Shown here: positions 8,397 through 18,986 of the stretch, in pieces
Layout: the number at the start of each line of letters is the position of its first letter
How positions within the stretch are numbered: position 1 is the first letter of the stretch
Source of the DNA: Hydrogenophilales bacterium
GTDB taxonomy: Bacteria; Pseudomonadota; Gammaproteobacteria; Burkholderiales; Thiobacillaceae
Reading direction: 5' to 3'
Assembly (NCBI GenBank): GCA_016703155.1
Contig: JADJCP010000001.1
Coordinates: 682,001 to 746,000 of the forward strand
Length of the DNA: 64,000 nt
Position numbers and translations under genes: made by a program
The notes under the pieces: model-generated
What the model saw: the letters and a program-made list of their open reading frames with translations, nothing else
Database searches by the model: none
Told to the model about the DNA's origin: nothing

Positions 8397-8960
8397 TCAG
8401 GCGGCGGCGCGCCGTAGGCGCCATCCCGCCAGCAGGGCCATCAAGCCGGTGAGCAGACCCAGCGCCCAAGGCCCAAGGGCGGGCACTGACACAGCGGTGG
8501 ATTGTTCGAACTCAATGATGTAGTCCTCACCATAATAAGAAACACCACCATCCCCGCAATGATCGCCATGCCAAATCCCTAAACCTCCACCTTGATTCTC
8601 AATGATTAGATAGGGGCCAGCCTCATTCGTATCGAACCCATTGGTAAACAGTCCGAAGCTCTCGCCCGTGACCCAACGCCAACCGGAATCGTTATACCCG
8701 CCGATGTAAGCCACCCCGTTAACTCTGGCTTCGGAAGAAGCGAGCGCCACCACTAAATCCTGCTCGGTTTGGCTCGTAATGGTCACCAAATGCCCACCCG
8801 CCGCCTGCGCGGCCGCTTGCGCATCGGTCCAGCAGGTCAATTCCGCGGGAACATATTGATATACGTGGCCATTGGCGCCGGTCACCGTGTTATAGGCCAC
8901 CGCCGAGCCTGCCCCGATGGCTAACGTGGCGCCGATACCCGAGATAATGACTTTTTTCAT
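8397..8960 (-). CDS. Exported C-type-lectin-like protein with IPTL-CTERM sorting signal
   Basis: A 187-residue protein in three parts. Residues 1-22 are a signal peptide (MKKVIISGIGATLAIGAGSAVA). The middle resembles a C-type lectin domain: WTDAQAAAQAAGGHLVTITS, YIGGYNDSGWRWVTGE and a final WHGDHCGDGG...YIIEFE block. The tail VPALGPWALGLL followed by a hydrophobic stretch and RLRRAAA (about 159-187) matches the IPTL-type C-terminal sorting tripartite pattern (motif, membrane helix, Arg cluster) recognised by an exosortase of the XrtH type. It should therefore be processed at the cell envelope. No exosortase is in the window. It is the first gene after der and has its own 179-bp upstream gap, and a hairpin after it. 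Confidence 0.82.
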   Translation of the reverse strand: MKKVIISGIGATLAIGAGSAVAYNTVTGANGHVYQYVPAELTCWTDAQAAAQAAGGHLVTITSQTEQDLVVALASSEARVNGVAYIGGYNDSGWRWVTGESFGLFTNGFDTNEAGPYLIIENQGGGLGIWHGDHCGDGGVSYYGEDYIIEFEQSTAVSVPALGPWALGLLTGLMALLAGWRLRRAAA

Positions 8961-9139
8961 TACCGTCCCCCTTGTCGTATGAACCGCAATCTCGGTGCGA
9001 AGGCACCGTCAACGATGCAAATATACACACACTGCCGTGATGTAAGTGATGAACACGCGTTTTTCCGAGCCATCCGAGGCAAGGATGGCATTGAACCGCG
9101 GACGACGTCAATCCGTGACGTGTCATTTCGCTTTGAGGT

Positions 9140-10537
9140 TCAGCCGAACATGCGGCGGCGCCGGCGGTGGTCGCGGTGCACCTTCTTCAGCTCGCGCTCG
9201 GTGAGCGGCGCGGCCTTCTTGCCCTCGTAGGGGTTCACATTGCCCTTGAACTCGACCTTGAGCGGCGTACCCATCAGCTGGAAATACTCGCGGAAGGTGT
9301 TTTCAAGGTAGCGCTTGTAGGTGTTGTTGACCACCTCTAGGTGGTTGCCGTGGATGACGATGATCGGCGGGTTCGAGCCGCCCTGGTGGGCGTATTTCGG
9401 CTTGGGCCGGAAGAATCCGGACTTGGGCGGCGCATGCCGGGTGACGGCGTCGTGCAATACCTGGGTCAGCTTCGGCGTCGGCAGCTTGGCCATGGCGGCG
9501 CGATAGGCCTCGTCGACCGACTTCAGCACCGGGCCGATACCGCTGCCGCGCAGCGCCGAGATGAAATGGAAGCGCGCGAACGACAGGAAGATCATGCGCC
9601 GTTCGAGTTCCTTCTTGATGCGCTCGCGCTGATAGTCGTCGAGGTTGTCCCACTTGTTGACCACCACCACCAGGGCCCGGCCGGCCTCGAGGATGAAACC
9701 GGCGAGGTGGGCGTCCTGGTCGGAAACCTCCTGCTGGGCGTCCAGGACCAGGATGACGACATTGGCGTCTTCGATGGCTTGCAGGGTCTTGATCACCGAG
9801 AACTTCTCGACCGCCTCGAACACCTTGCCCTTGCGGCGCACGCCGGCGGTGTCGATCAGGGTGTAGCCGCGACCGTCGCGCTCGAAATCGACATAGATCG
9901 AATCGCGCGTCGTGCCCGGCTGGTCGAAAGCGATGACCCGCTCCTCGCCGACCAGGGTATTGACCAGGGTCGACTTGCCGACGTTGGGACGACCGACGAT
10001 GGCGATCTTCGGGTGGTCGTCCTCGGCGGTTTCCTCGGTGCCGGTCTGGAAATCGGCCAGGACGATCTCGACCAGCTCGGCGATGCCTTCGCCATGCGCC
10101 CCGGAAATCGGCATGGGCTGACCCAGGCCGAGTTCATGGAAATCGAGGATGGCATTCGTCGAGATCAAGCCTTCGGTCTTGTTGACCGCCAGGTGCACCG
10201 GCCGGCCGGTGCGCCGCAGGCGGTCGGCGATGAGGTGATCCTGCGGGGTCAGGCCGGCACGGCCATCGACCATGAAGACGATGGCATCGCCTTCGTCCAC
10301 CGCTTGCAGCGTCTGGCGCGCCATCTCGGCGAGGATGCCGGTATCGGCGACCGGCTCGAAGCCACCCGTATCGACCACCAGGAAGGGCTTGTCGCCGATC
10401 TTGCCGTGGCCGTAGTGACGATCCCGGGTCAGACCGGGCTGGTCGTGGACCAGTGCGTCGCGCGACTTGGTTAGGCGATTGAACAGGGTGGACTTGCCGA
10501 CATTGGGTCGGCCGACCAGGACGATGGTGGGTTTCAT
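9140..10537 (-). CDS. der: Double-domain ribosome-assembly GTPase Der (EngA)
   Basis: A 465-residue protein with two consecutive G domains, each with Walker A GRPNVGKS (residues 9-16 and 182-189), DTGG/DTAGVRRKGK switch motifs and NKxE/NKWD specificity motifs, followed by the KH-like C-terminal domain (PPIIVIHGNHLEVV, YKRYLENTFREYF). Der is an essential 50S maturation factor. Sequence and length are normal. It follows bamB by 68 bp and would normally be followed by hfq; here the lectin/methyltransferase/ligase cassette intervenes. Confidence 0.97.
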   Translation of the reverse strand: MKPTIVLVGRPNVGKSTLFNRLTKSRDALVHDQPGLTRDRHYGHGKIGDKPFLVVDTGGFEPVADTGILAEMARQTLQAVDEGDAIVFMVDGRAGLTPQDHLIADRLRRTGRPVHLAVNKTEGLISTNAILDFHELGLGQPMPISGAHGEGIAELVEIVLADFQTGTEETAEDDHPKIAIVGRPNVGKSTLVNTLVGEERVIAFDQPGTTRDSIYVDFERDGRGYTLIDTAGVRRKGKVFEAVEKFSVIKTLQAIEDANVVILVLDAQQEVSDQDAHLAGFILEAGRALVVVVNKWDNLDDYQRERIKKELERRMIFLSFARFHFISALRGSGIGPVLKSVDEAYRAAMAKLPTPKLTQVLHDAVTRHAPPKSGFFRPKPKYAHQGGSNPPIIVIHGNHLEVVNNTYKRYLENTFREYFQLMGTPLKVEFKGNVNPYEGKKAAPLTERELKKVHRDHRRRRRMFG

Positions 10538-10605
10538 TATGGCGAGGGTTGAGGTGACGGGATGGCGTGAAACACGCTCACACCTCAGGCCTCAGCCCGC
10601 TCTCC

Positions 10606-11763
10606 TTAGTGTATTTTGAAGGCATGGACCCCGCCGTTGGCGGTCTGCACCACCAGGCCGTTGCTGAGGGGCAATAACCTGCCGACGGCCGGGCTGCCAT
10701 CCGTGGCGGCGCGCGCCGCGAAGGCACCCGTCGCGGCATCCAGCAGATGAACGAAGCCTTGGGCATCGGCAACCGCGACATGGCGGCCGAGCGGCAGGGG
10801 GGTGGTCAGCTTGCGGTTGACCAGCGCGGCCTGTTTCCAGGTGGCGGAGCCGCGCTGCTTGTCGAAGGACTGGACCACATCCTTGGCCTCGGCGGCATAA
10901 AGGAAGCCTTCATCCTGAGCCACGCCGGTGAGACCGGAAAGTTCGCGCGACCAGACCGGATTGCCGTTGACCTGGTCGAAACAGCTGAGGCGTCCCTGAT
11001 AGGCCACGCCGCAGACCAGACGATCATCGGCCACCAGCGGCCCGGTAACATCGGCGATACGCTCGATCTCGGTTGCGCCGCGGGCTTGTGCGACATTGGC
11101 CTCCCAGATGGACGCGCCGTTGGTCAGCGAAAGCGCCAGCAGCTTGCCACCGGGATAGCCGGCATAGACCGCCTTGTCGGTAAGCAACAATTCTCCGGCC
11201 TCGCGCAACACCAGGCTGGGCAGGGTACGTCCCGCGCTCCATTTTTTCTTGCCGTCTTCGGCGTTGAGCAAGACGACCCGACCGTCGATGGTGCGCACGG
11301 CGACGCTGTCGCCCATCACCACCGGCACGCTGAGTATCTCGCCGCCCAGCACCACGCTCCAGGCCGGCTTGCCGTCGGCGGCCTGGTAGGCCAGGACTTC
11401 GCCCTTGGGAGTACCGACCACCACCCGGCCAGCACCGACGCCGACGCCGGCGGACAATATCTTGCCGGTCTCGATGCGCCAGACCTCGCGCCCGGAGCCC
11501 AGGTCGACGCGCAGGATACGACCGTCCTTGCCCGCCGCGAATACCGACTGGGCATCACCGCCCGGCGACATGGCATAGGGTCGCGTCGTGCCGACATTGA
11601 CCTCCCAGACACGTGCCAGACTGGCACTCGGCTTGAACTCGGTCAATTCGCTGGGCTTGACCTTGGGAGTCTCCGTGCCGAAGCCGAACCAGCCGCCCAC
11701 GGTACCGCAGCCACCAAGACCCGCGGCCAGGAGAAGCGAAAGAACTAGTTTAGCGGCGCGCAT
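10606..11763 (-). CDS. bamB: Outer-membrane protein assembly lipoprotein BamB
   Basis: A 385-residue beta-propeller lipoprotein. The start at ATG 11763 gives a lipoprotein signal peptide MRAAKLVLSLLLAAGLGGC with lipobox LGGC (Cys19); an upstream in-frame ATG (11784) would put seven extra residues before it and is less likely. PQQ-like blade repeats follow (GREVWRIETG, GKPAWSVVLG, GASIWEANV, GNPVWSRELS, GSATWKQAAL). BamB supports BamA in inserting outer-membrane proteins. The start lies 4 bp after the yfgM stop, consistent with the yfgM-bamB-der operon. Confidence 0.94.
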   Translation of the reverse strand: MRAAKLVLSLLLAAGLGGCGTVGGWFGFGTETPKVKPSELTEFKPSASLARVWEVNVGTTRPYAMSPGGDAQSVFAAGKDGRILRVDLGSGREVWRIETGKILSAGVGVGAGRVVVGTPKGEVLAYQAADGKPAWSVVLGGEILSVPVVMGDSVAVRTIDGRVVLLNAEDGKKKWSAGRTLPSLVLREAGELLLTDKAVYAGYPGGKLLALSLTNGASIWEANVAQARGATEIERIADVTGPLVADDRLVCGVAYQGRLSCFDQVNGNPVWSRELSGLTGVAQDEGFLYAAEAKDVVQSFDKQRGSATWKQAALVNRKLTTPLPLGRHVAVADAQGFVHLLDAATGAFAARAATDGSPAVGRLLPLSNGLVVQTANGGVHAFKIH

Positions 11764-11767
11764 CGTC

Positions 11768-12394
11768 TCAACCTTCCATGCCATCCATCTTCATTTCGAC
11801 CAGAGGCTTCAGGGCGCTCTTCTCGCCGAGACGCTCCACCGCCTGCTTGTAGGCCGCCAACGCCTCCTGACGCTTGCCCTGTGCCGCCAGGACATCGCCC
11901 TTGAGATTGGCGTACAGCCCGGCGAAGGCCGGATCATGGGTCTTCTCCAGCAATTTCATGGCACCGGCGTAGTCTTTGTCGTCGAGCAGCAAGGCCGCCA
12001 GGCGCAAGCCGGCAAGCTGCTCCAGACCGTCGTCCTGGCGTGCGCCAGGGCATATTCATACTGGGCGCGCACTTTTGACATCACCCGCCGTGTGGTTCAG
12101 GCGACCGGCCAGCCAGGCCGCCGGCACGGCATAGGCGGAACGCGACTGGTCTTCCATGATGCGCCCGGTCAATTCCTTGACCGCCTTGGTGTCGTTGGCA
12201 CTCGCGGCCTGCATGGCCTGCTCGAACAACACCGAGGCTTCGCTGGCCTGGTTCAGGTTCCATGATTCCCAGAAGCGCCAACCACCCACACCGATCACGA
12301 AGGCGGCCAGTCCGGCGATGACGAATTTGCCGTTCTGATGCCACCACGCCTTGAGTTCGTCTATCTGTTCCTGTTCTTCGAGATCCAGAGCCAT
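11768..12394 (-). CDS. yfgM: YfgM-family TPR membrane protein, split by two compensating indels
   Basis: An inner-membrane anchored TPR protein: cytoplasmic leader with EEQEQIDELKAWWHQNG, one transmembrane helix (about residues 24-41), then periplasmic TPRs. It associates with the Sec translocon and PpiD in E. coli. The frame stops at 12056-12058, but the same frame resumes with QDDGLEQLAGLRLAALLL. The missing link AQYEYALAHA is read only in another frame between about 12075 and 12038. An extra A in AAAA (12073-12076) and a lost C near 12037-12038 would restore a normal protein of about 208 residues. The two errors within 40 bp argue for sequence error over decay. Overlap and spacing with hisS and bamB are normal. 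Confidence 0.88.
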
Positions 12395-12395
12395 T

Positions 12396-13661
<1,266 letters not shown>

Positions 13662-13706
13662 GGTTCAGTAAAGTGCAAGGCGTGAGGTGTGCGGCAAACA
13701 AAGCGC

Positions 13707-14948
13707 CTAGCCACCCGCGCCCCGATTCCCGTAAGTTCGTTGTACGTAGTCGTCGACAATCGCCTGGAATTCCTCGGCGATGCGATCACCCTTGAGTGTT
13801 ACAGTCTTTTCGCCGTCGACGTAGACCGGCGCGACCGGCGTTTCATTGGTGCCCGGCAGACTGATGCCGACGTTGGCGTGCTTGCTCTCGCCCGGGCCGT
13901 TGACGACGCAACCCATGACCGCGACGTTCATCTTCTCGACGCCCGGATAGTGCTCGCGCCACACCGGCATCTGCTGGCGCAGCCAGGTCTGGATGCTTTG
14001 CGCCAGTTCCTGGAACACCGTGCTGGTGGTGCGGCCGCAACCGGGGCAGGCGGTCACCAGCGGCGTGAACGAGCGCAAGCCCATGGTCTGCAGGATCTCC
14101 TGGGCGACCTGGACTTCGGTGGTGCGCGACTCGCCCGGCTGCGGCGTCAACGAAACACGGATGGTGTCGCCAATACCTTCCTGGAGCAGGACCGCCAGGG
14201 CCGCCGTCGAGGCGACGATGCCCTTGGAACCCAGTCCGGCTTCGGTCAAACCGAGATGCAGCGGGTAATCGCAGCGCGCCGCCAGGTCGCGGTAGACCCT
14301 GATCAGATCCTGCACGCCGGAAAGCTTGCAGGACAGGATGATCTTGTCGCCGCCCAGCCCGAGTTCCTCGGCACGCGCCGCCGACTCCAGGGCGGATACG
14401 ATCAGGGCGTTGCGCATGACTTCGTCGGTGGGGGTCGGTTTGGCGCGCTTGGCGCTTTCATCCATCATGCGCGCCAGCAGTTCCTGGTCCAGGCTGCCCC
14501 AGTTGACGCCGATGCGTACCGGCTTGTCGTATTTGCAGGCGAACTCGATCAGGGTCGCGAATTGCTCGTCGCGTTTCGAGCCGCGCCCGACGTTGCCCGG
14601 ATTGATGCGAAGCTTGCCAAGCGCCTGGGCGCACTCCGGCACCTGGGTGAGCAGCTTGTGGCCGTTGAAATGGAAATCGCCGATCAGCGGCACGGAGCAG
14701 CCCAGCGCATCCAGCCGTTCACGGATCGCCGGTACCGCCTGAGCCGCTTCCACGGTGTTCACCGTCAAACGGACCCACTCCGAACCGGCCTGCCAAAGTT
14801 CATGAACCTGGCGCACCGTACCGGCTATGTCGGCCGTGTCGGTGTTGGTCATCGATTGGACCACCACCGGCGTACCGCCCCCCACGGGGATGCCGCCGAC
14901 CAGAACCCGCCGGCTGGGCCGGCGCACTACAGGATGGGCGCTGGTCAT
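13707..14948 (-). CDS. ispG: 4-hydroxy-3-methylbut-2-enyl diphosphate synthase IspG
   Basis: A 413-residue enzyme of the non-mevalonate isoprenoid pathway that reduces MEcPP to HMBPP using a [4Fe-4S] cluster. The TIM-barrel start is VGGIPVGGGTPVVVQSMTNTDT; the cluster-binding part has ACPGCGRTTS and the conserved GCVVNGPGE. The start is ATG 14948, overlapping the rodZ stop by 4 bp. Because of the rodZ indel, an open frame runs from the rodZ start through ispG and would wrongly suggest a 732-residue RodZ-IspG fusion; the join is read-through in the wrong rodZ frame and not a real fusion. Confidence 0.95.
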   Translation of the reverse strand: MTSAHPVVRRPSRRVLVGGIPVGGGTPVVVQSMTNTDTADIAGTVRQVHELWQAGSEWVRLTVNTVEAAQAVPAIRERLDALGCSVPLIGDFHFNGHKLLTQVPECAQALGKLRINPGNVGRGSKRDEQFATLIEFACKYDKPVRIGVNWGSLDQELLARMMDESAKRAKPTPTDEVMRNALIVSALESAARAEELGLGGDKIILSCKLSGVQDLIRVYRDLAARCDYPLHLGLTEAGLGSKGIVASTAALAVLLQEGIGDTIRVSLTPQPGESRTTEVQVAQEILQTMGLRSFTPLVTACPGCGRTTSTVFQELAQSIQTWLRQQMPVWREHYPGVEKMNVAVMGCVVNGPGESKHANVGISLPGTNETPVAPVYVDGEKTVTLKGDRIAEEFQAIVDDYVQRTYGNRGAGG

Positions 14949-15905
14949 TCGAGGGTCAGTCTGGCGACCTTGTCGCCGGTAAAGGGACGCAGGTCGATAG
15001 CTTGATCGTTGTACTGCATCTTCACCGTGGCCGCATTGCCGACCACGACCCGGAACGGTGGCGTACCCGAGAAGACCGCGTCGGTGCCCCGCCCAATCAG
15101 CTTTGAACCGCTCTTGCCGACGCCATCGACGACTTGTACCCAGGAGTCCTCGGTGGCGATGAAGCGCAACGTCGAGGCGCCGCCGGCCGGTTTGGCGGCA
15201 GGCGTGGCGGCCTCGGTCTTCGGGGTCGGCGGGGTTATCGGGGCAAGGTAAGGATTTGCCGTCGTGGGCGTTGCCGGCACCACGGGGGTGGGCTTGGGCA
15301 CCATCACGGGCGCTACGGCGGCTATCGGCGGATTGGCCGGAGCGACCGGATTCGCTCGGCGCCATGGGCGGAGCCGCGGCCGGGCCGATCATGGCCGGGG
15401 GAGTGGTTGGCGCGGTAACCGTAGAGCCTGGCAGCATCGAGGCATCCTGGGCTGGCGGCGCGGACGTGATTTCCGGCGTCGGCGAGGGTGCCGCCGGCTC
15501 GGCCACGAGCACTTGTTCGCCCTGGCTAAGCCACTGGTAAAGCAGGGCAACCAGCAACAGGAACAGGACAAGGCCGCCGGCCAGATAGATCATCCAGCGC
15601 TTCAATGGCGACGAGGAGATGGTGACGCCTTCCGAGGGAACGGTGATGTTCTGGGTCGCCCCCTGCATCTCGCCGAGGTTGGCCAGCAATTGCTCCGCGT
15701 CGAGCCCGACGAGACGCGCATAGTTGCGGATGAAGCCGCGCACGAAGACCGCGGCGGGCAACTTGTCATACTCCTCGGCCTCCAGCGCCTCGATCTGCCG
15801 GGAGGTCAGTTTCAGTTTGTCCGCCACATCGGAGGTGCTCAAACCCTTGACCTGACGCGCCGTCGCGAGCAGCCTGCCTATTCCGGGCTCCAGGGGCTCG
15901 CTCAT
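14945..15905 (-). CDS. rodZ: Cytoskeletal regulator RodZ, frameshifted in the proline-rich linker
   Basis: N-terminal half: an Xre-type helix-turn-helix (GIGRLLATARQVKGLSTSDVADKL), the conserved YDKLPAAVFVRGFIRNYARLV segment, and a transmembrane helix (about residues 109-128). RodZ links MreB to the cell-wall elongation machinery. The frame is lost near 15357-15363: upstream it reads PAAAPPMAP, and the continuing linker ANPVAPANPP, VAPVMVPKPTPVVP and C-terminal DUF4115 domain (FIATEDSWVQVVDG, PPFRVVVGNAATV, ending RLTLE) are read in another frame down to the stop at 14945. Removing one base at the GAGCG site restores the protein. Start overlaps the pilF stop (ATGA). Confidence 0.88.
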
Positions 15906-16684
15906 GGCATCGTTCCCATCATGTCGTATTGCCCCTCCAGCAGGCGCCTGGTCTCAACGGTTTCAGGATGATTGCGGCGCAATTGCGCACCATAGCTGGC
16001 TTCGGACTCCCGGTTACCCAAGGCACGCTCGATACGCACGCCCAGCCAGAGCATTTGTGGCTTGAATTCGTTCTGTTCCGCGAGCCTGGTGAAATGCGCA
16101 CGCGCGGCGAGCACATTGCGTTGGCGCATCTCCAGCTCAGCCATGCCGAGCAGGGCGGTTGGCTGATTTCGGGCATGCGCCATGGCGCGTTGCAGGTAGT
16201 TCTCGGCCAGCGCCAGATCGCCTTTGTGCAAGGCACAGAGTCCGGCGTTCGCCAGGGACTTTCCCGGGACGTACAGCGGATTCATCAGGGCCGCATCGAA
16301 AAATGGCAAGGCCTCGGCATAGCGCTGACGCTGGCAGAGAAAATAGCCGAAGTTATTCCGCACCTCGGAGTAGTTCGGCGCCAGATCCATGGCCTTGCGG
16401 AAACTCTCTTCCGCCTGACGATCCTCGCGCAACTTGGCATGCACCAGAGCCAGGACGTTATAGGCCGGGGCATGCGCCGGATCGATGGCCAGGGCTTCCT
16501 TGATTTCGGCCAGGGCGACACTGTACTGGCCGCGTAGTATTGCCCGGCCAACTCGGTATGTATCTGTGCCCGGTAGACCGCGTCCCGTGCGACCGCTGGC
16601 CGCGGCATCACCGGAATCCGTCGAGGGATTCTGGGCGCACCCCGCGAGGAGGAACATCAGCAGGATGACCAGGAAGCGCATCAC
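15902..16684 (-). CDS. pilF: Type IV pilus biogenesis lipoprotein PilF/PilW (TPR), with a compensated frameshift
   Basis: A 260-residue TPR lipoprotein with signal peptide and lipobox (MMRFLVILLMFLLAGC, Cys16) and TPR units such as APAYNVLALVHAKL, AEESFRKAMDLAPNYSEVRNNFGYFL and AENYLQRAMAHAR. PilF is the pilotin for the PilQ secretin. Residues 34-50 of the open frame (TGRGLPGT and so on) make no sense in the family, while the neighbouring frame there reads YRAQIHTELAGQYYA, the conserved first TPR. One base too many near 16584-16586 and one too few near 16530-16533 explain it. The gene overlaps rlmN and rodZ by 4 bp each. Confidence 0.9.
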   Translation of the reverse strand: MMRFLVILLMFLLAGCAQNPSTDSGDAAASGRTGRGLPGTDTYRVGRAILRGQYSVALAEIKEALAIDPAHAPAYNVLALVHAKLREDRQAEESFRKAMDLAPNYSEVRNNFGYFLCQRQRYAEALPFFDAALMNPLYVPGKSLANAGLCALHKGDLALAENYLQRAMAHARNQPTALLGMAELEMRQRNVLAARAHFTRLAEQNEFKPQMLWLGVRIERALGNRESEASYGAQLRRNHPETVETRRLLEGQYDMMGTMP

Positions 16685-17764
16685 GACGACAGCTCCATCG
16701 GCCGGATAACGCGCCTGGACTTATCCAGGACCTTGCCAGCCAATTGCCCGCAGGCCGCGTCAATGTCGTCGCCGCGCGTCTTGCGTGTGGTGGTGATCTT
16801 GCCCGACTCCATGAGCAATCCGGAGAAGCGCCGTACCTGCTCCGACGGCGAGCGCCGATAGCCGGAATGCGGGAAGGGGTTGAACGGGATCAGGTTGAAC
16901 TTGCAGGGAATGTCGCGGGTCAGGGCGATCAGTTCGCGGGCATGTTCGAGCTGGTCGTTGATGCCGTCGAGCATGACGTATTCGAAGGTGATGAAATCGC
17001 GCGGCGCGCTCTCCAGGTAACGCATGCAGGCCGCCATCAGTTCCGCGCAAGGGATACTTGCGGTTGATCGGCACCAGTGCGTCGCGCAGGGCATCGTTCG
17101 GGGCATGCAGGGAGACCGCCAGGGCCACCGGCATCTGCTCGCGCAGCCGGTCCATGGCCGGAACGATACCCGAAGTCGACACCGTCACCCGGCGCCGCGA
17201 CAGGCCATAGGCATGGTCATCGAGCATGAGCGACAGGGCGGTCACGGTATTGTCGAAATTGAGCAGCGGCTCGCCCATGCCCATCAGGACGACGTTGGAA
17301 ATGATGCGCTCGCCTTTCGGGTCGCGCCCCATGGCCTTGTTGGCCCACCAGAGCTGGCCGATGATCTCGGCGACCGTCAGATTACGATTGAAGCCCTGCC
17401 GACCGGTGGAACAAAAACGGCACTCCAGCGCGCAGCCGACCTGGGTGGACACGCACAACGTGCCGCGCTCGCCCTCGGGAATGAAGACGGTCTCGACGTG
17501 ATTGCCGGGGCCGACTTCCAGTAGAAACTTGCGGGTACCGTCCTCGGAAGCCTGCTCCTTGAGCAGCACCGGCGGTCGGATCTCGGCCTGCTCCTGCAAC
17601 TTGGCGCGCAGGCTCCTGGCCAGATCGGTCATCTGCTCGAAATCCTCGGCGCCGTACTGGTGCAGCCAGTGCAGCACCTGTCTGGCGCGAAAAGGCTTCT
17701 CACCGATCCCCTCGAAGTGGCCGGTGAGTCCTTTCAGATCGAAGTCGAGCAGATTGACGGTCAA
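16681..17764 (-). CDS. rlmN: Dual-specificity 23S rRNA/tRNA adenine-C2 methyltransferase RlmN, frameshifted
   Basis: A radical-SAM enzyme with an N-terminal accessory domain, the cluster motif CALECRFC (CxxxCxxC), MGMGEPLLNFDN, and VSTSGIVPAMDRL. It methylates A2503 of 23S rRNA and A37 of some tRNAs. The frame is lost after VPINRKYPL at about 17045-17048: the rest (AELMAACMRYLE, FEYVMLDGINDQ, KFNLIPFNPFPHSGYRRS, and the catalytic Cys region AACGQLAGK) is read in another frame to 16681. Deleting one base in the GCGCGG stretch restores about 360 residues. Stop overlaps the pilF start; ndk lies 9 bp upstream. Confidence 0.9.
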
Positions 17765-17773
17765 TATATGCGC

Positions 17774-18199
17774 TCAGCGGGAGTAGATCTGGTGACCGGG
17801 GAAGAAGTAGGCGATTTCCACGGCGGCCGTTTCCGGTGCATCGGAGCCATGCACGGCATTGGCCTCGATGGACTGGGCGAAGTCGGCGCGAATGGTGCCC
17901 GGATCGGCCTTCTTGGGATCGGTGGCGCCCATCAGCTCGCGGTTCTTGGCGATGGCGTTGTCGCCTTCCAGGATCTGCACCATGACCGGGCCGGAGATCA
18001 TGAACTCGACCAGGTCGTTGAAGAACGGCCGGCCCTTGTGCACGGCGTAAAAACCTTCGGCCTCGGCACGCGACAGGTGGATCATCTTGGCGGCGATGAT
18101 CTTCAGGCCGTTCGATTCAAAGCGGGAATAAATCTTGCCGATGACGTTCTTGGCGACGGCGTCGGGTTTGACAATGGAAAAGGTGCGTTCGATAGCCAC
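17774..18199 (-). CDS. ndk: Nucleoside diphosphate kinase
   Basis: A 141-residue enzyme transferring the gamma phosphate between nucleotides. Visible: AIERTFSIVKPDAV at the start, GKIYSRFESNGLKI, and the active-site block NAVHGSDAPETA with the phospho-accepting His. The start is GTG at 18199 with GGAGAAA 6-7 bases upstream; a longer frame upstream to 18259 has no family support. It heads the ndk-rlmN-pilF-rodZ-ispG-hisS operon. Confidence 0.96.
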   Translation of the reverse strand: MAIERTFSIVKPDAVAKNVIGKIYSRFESNGLKIIAAKMIHLSRAEAEGFYAVHKGRPFFNDLVEFMISGPVMVQILEGDNAIAKNRELMGATDPKKADPGTIRADFAQSIEANAVHGSDAPETAAVEIAYFFPGHQIYSR

Positions 18200-18359
18200 G
18201 TTGTATTTCTCCGAAAGATATTTCAGCCTGAAGCGGCTGGTTAAAAAATAACGCAGCAAGGTACCACGAACCGCCCTTAAAACAAAGGCGGAAGCCCCCG
18301 GGAAGGCCTAGTGCGACCCTCCCACGGTAGAGGCTCGGACGCCCGACGAGGAGACGAAT

Positions 18360-18986
18360 GTGGCGCAGGAACAAAACGCCGACGACAGCGGTGCAATCCG
18401 GAAAAAAGCCGTAACGCGCTTGATCGCTGCCGCAGTGGTCACCGCTACCGCCCTGGGCGCGCTATGGTGGCTGGACAATAGCGGCAACAAAACCAGGCTG
18501 GCCGTGGCGAAGACGCCATCGCCTATTGTTGCTGCGCCGTCGACGCCGCAGCCTCCACTGCCCGAGCCTGCCGTATCGCCCGGCAAAGAAGCCACGCCAG
18601 CTCAGGTCGAACCGCCGCCGCCCCCTGAGATTTCCGCGCCGACCACCGCGCCCGCCCTGGCGCGCACACCCGCCACAAGCACGGGCACGGCCGCCGCGCC
18701 CACTCTGGCCGCCAGCACAGCGACCCGCCCTGCCGCCAGGATCTCCCCCCCCGTGCCCGCCCCGCCGGCAAAGGTCGAGATGCCGAAGGCCTATGTCGTC
18801 CAGCTCGGCGTATTCGCCGATCCCGCCAACGCCAGGGATCTGGTCGATCGTCTGGTCAAGGTCGGCGTACGCGCCCAGATGGAGACACGCGTTCAGCTTG
18901 GCCCATTCGCGAATCGTCAGGAGGCGGAAAAAGCCCGCGCCGAGTTAATGCGGCTCGGCGTCAAGGGGGTGGTAGCCACGAAATAA
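18360..18986 (+). CDS. SPOR-domain membrane protein (DedD/FtsN-like)
   Basis: A 208-residue single-pass protein: short cytoplasmic leader, transmembrane helix (about residues 20-38), a long Pro/Ala-rich linker (about 50-138) and a C-terminal SPOR domain (AYVVQLGVFADPANARDLVDRLV, VQLGPFANRQEAEKARAEL). SPOR domains bind septal peptidoglycan stripped of stem peptides, so the product is probably at the division site. GTG start at 18360 is preceded by GAGGAG at good distance. The 3' end overlaps the convergent tilS by 26 bp. FtsN versus DedD cannot be decided from sequence. Confidence 0.85.
   Translation: MAQEQNADDSGAIRKKAVTRLIAAAVVTATALGALWWLDNSGNKTRLAVAKTPSPIVAAPSTPQPPLPEPAVSPGKEATPAQVEPPPPPEISAPTTAPALARTPATSTGTAAAPTLAASTATRPAARISPPVPAPPAKVEMPKAYVVQLGVFADPANARDLVDRLVKVGVRAQMETRVQLGPFANRQEAEKARAELMRLGVKGVVATK

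Noticed and set aside
13707..15905. A RodZ-IspG fusion protein of 732 residues
   Set aside because: The middle is out-of-frame sequence; the true RodZ C-terminus is read in another frame.
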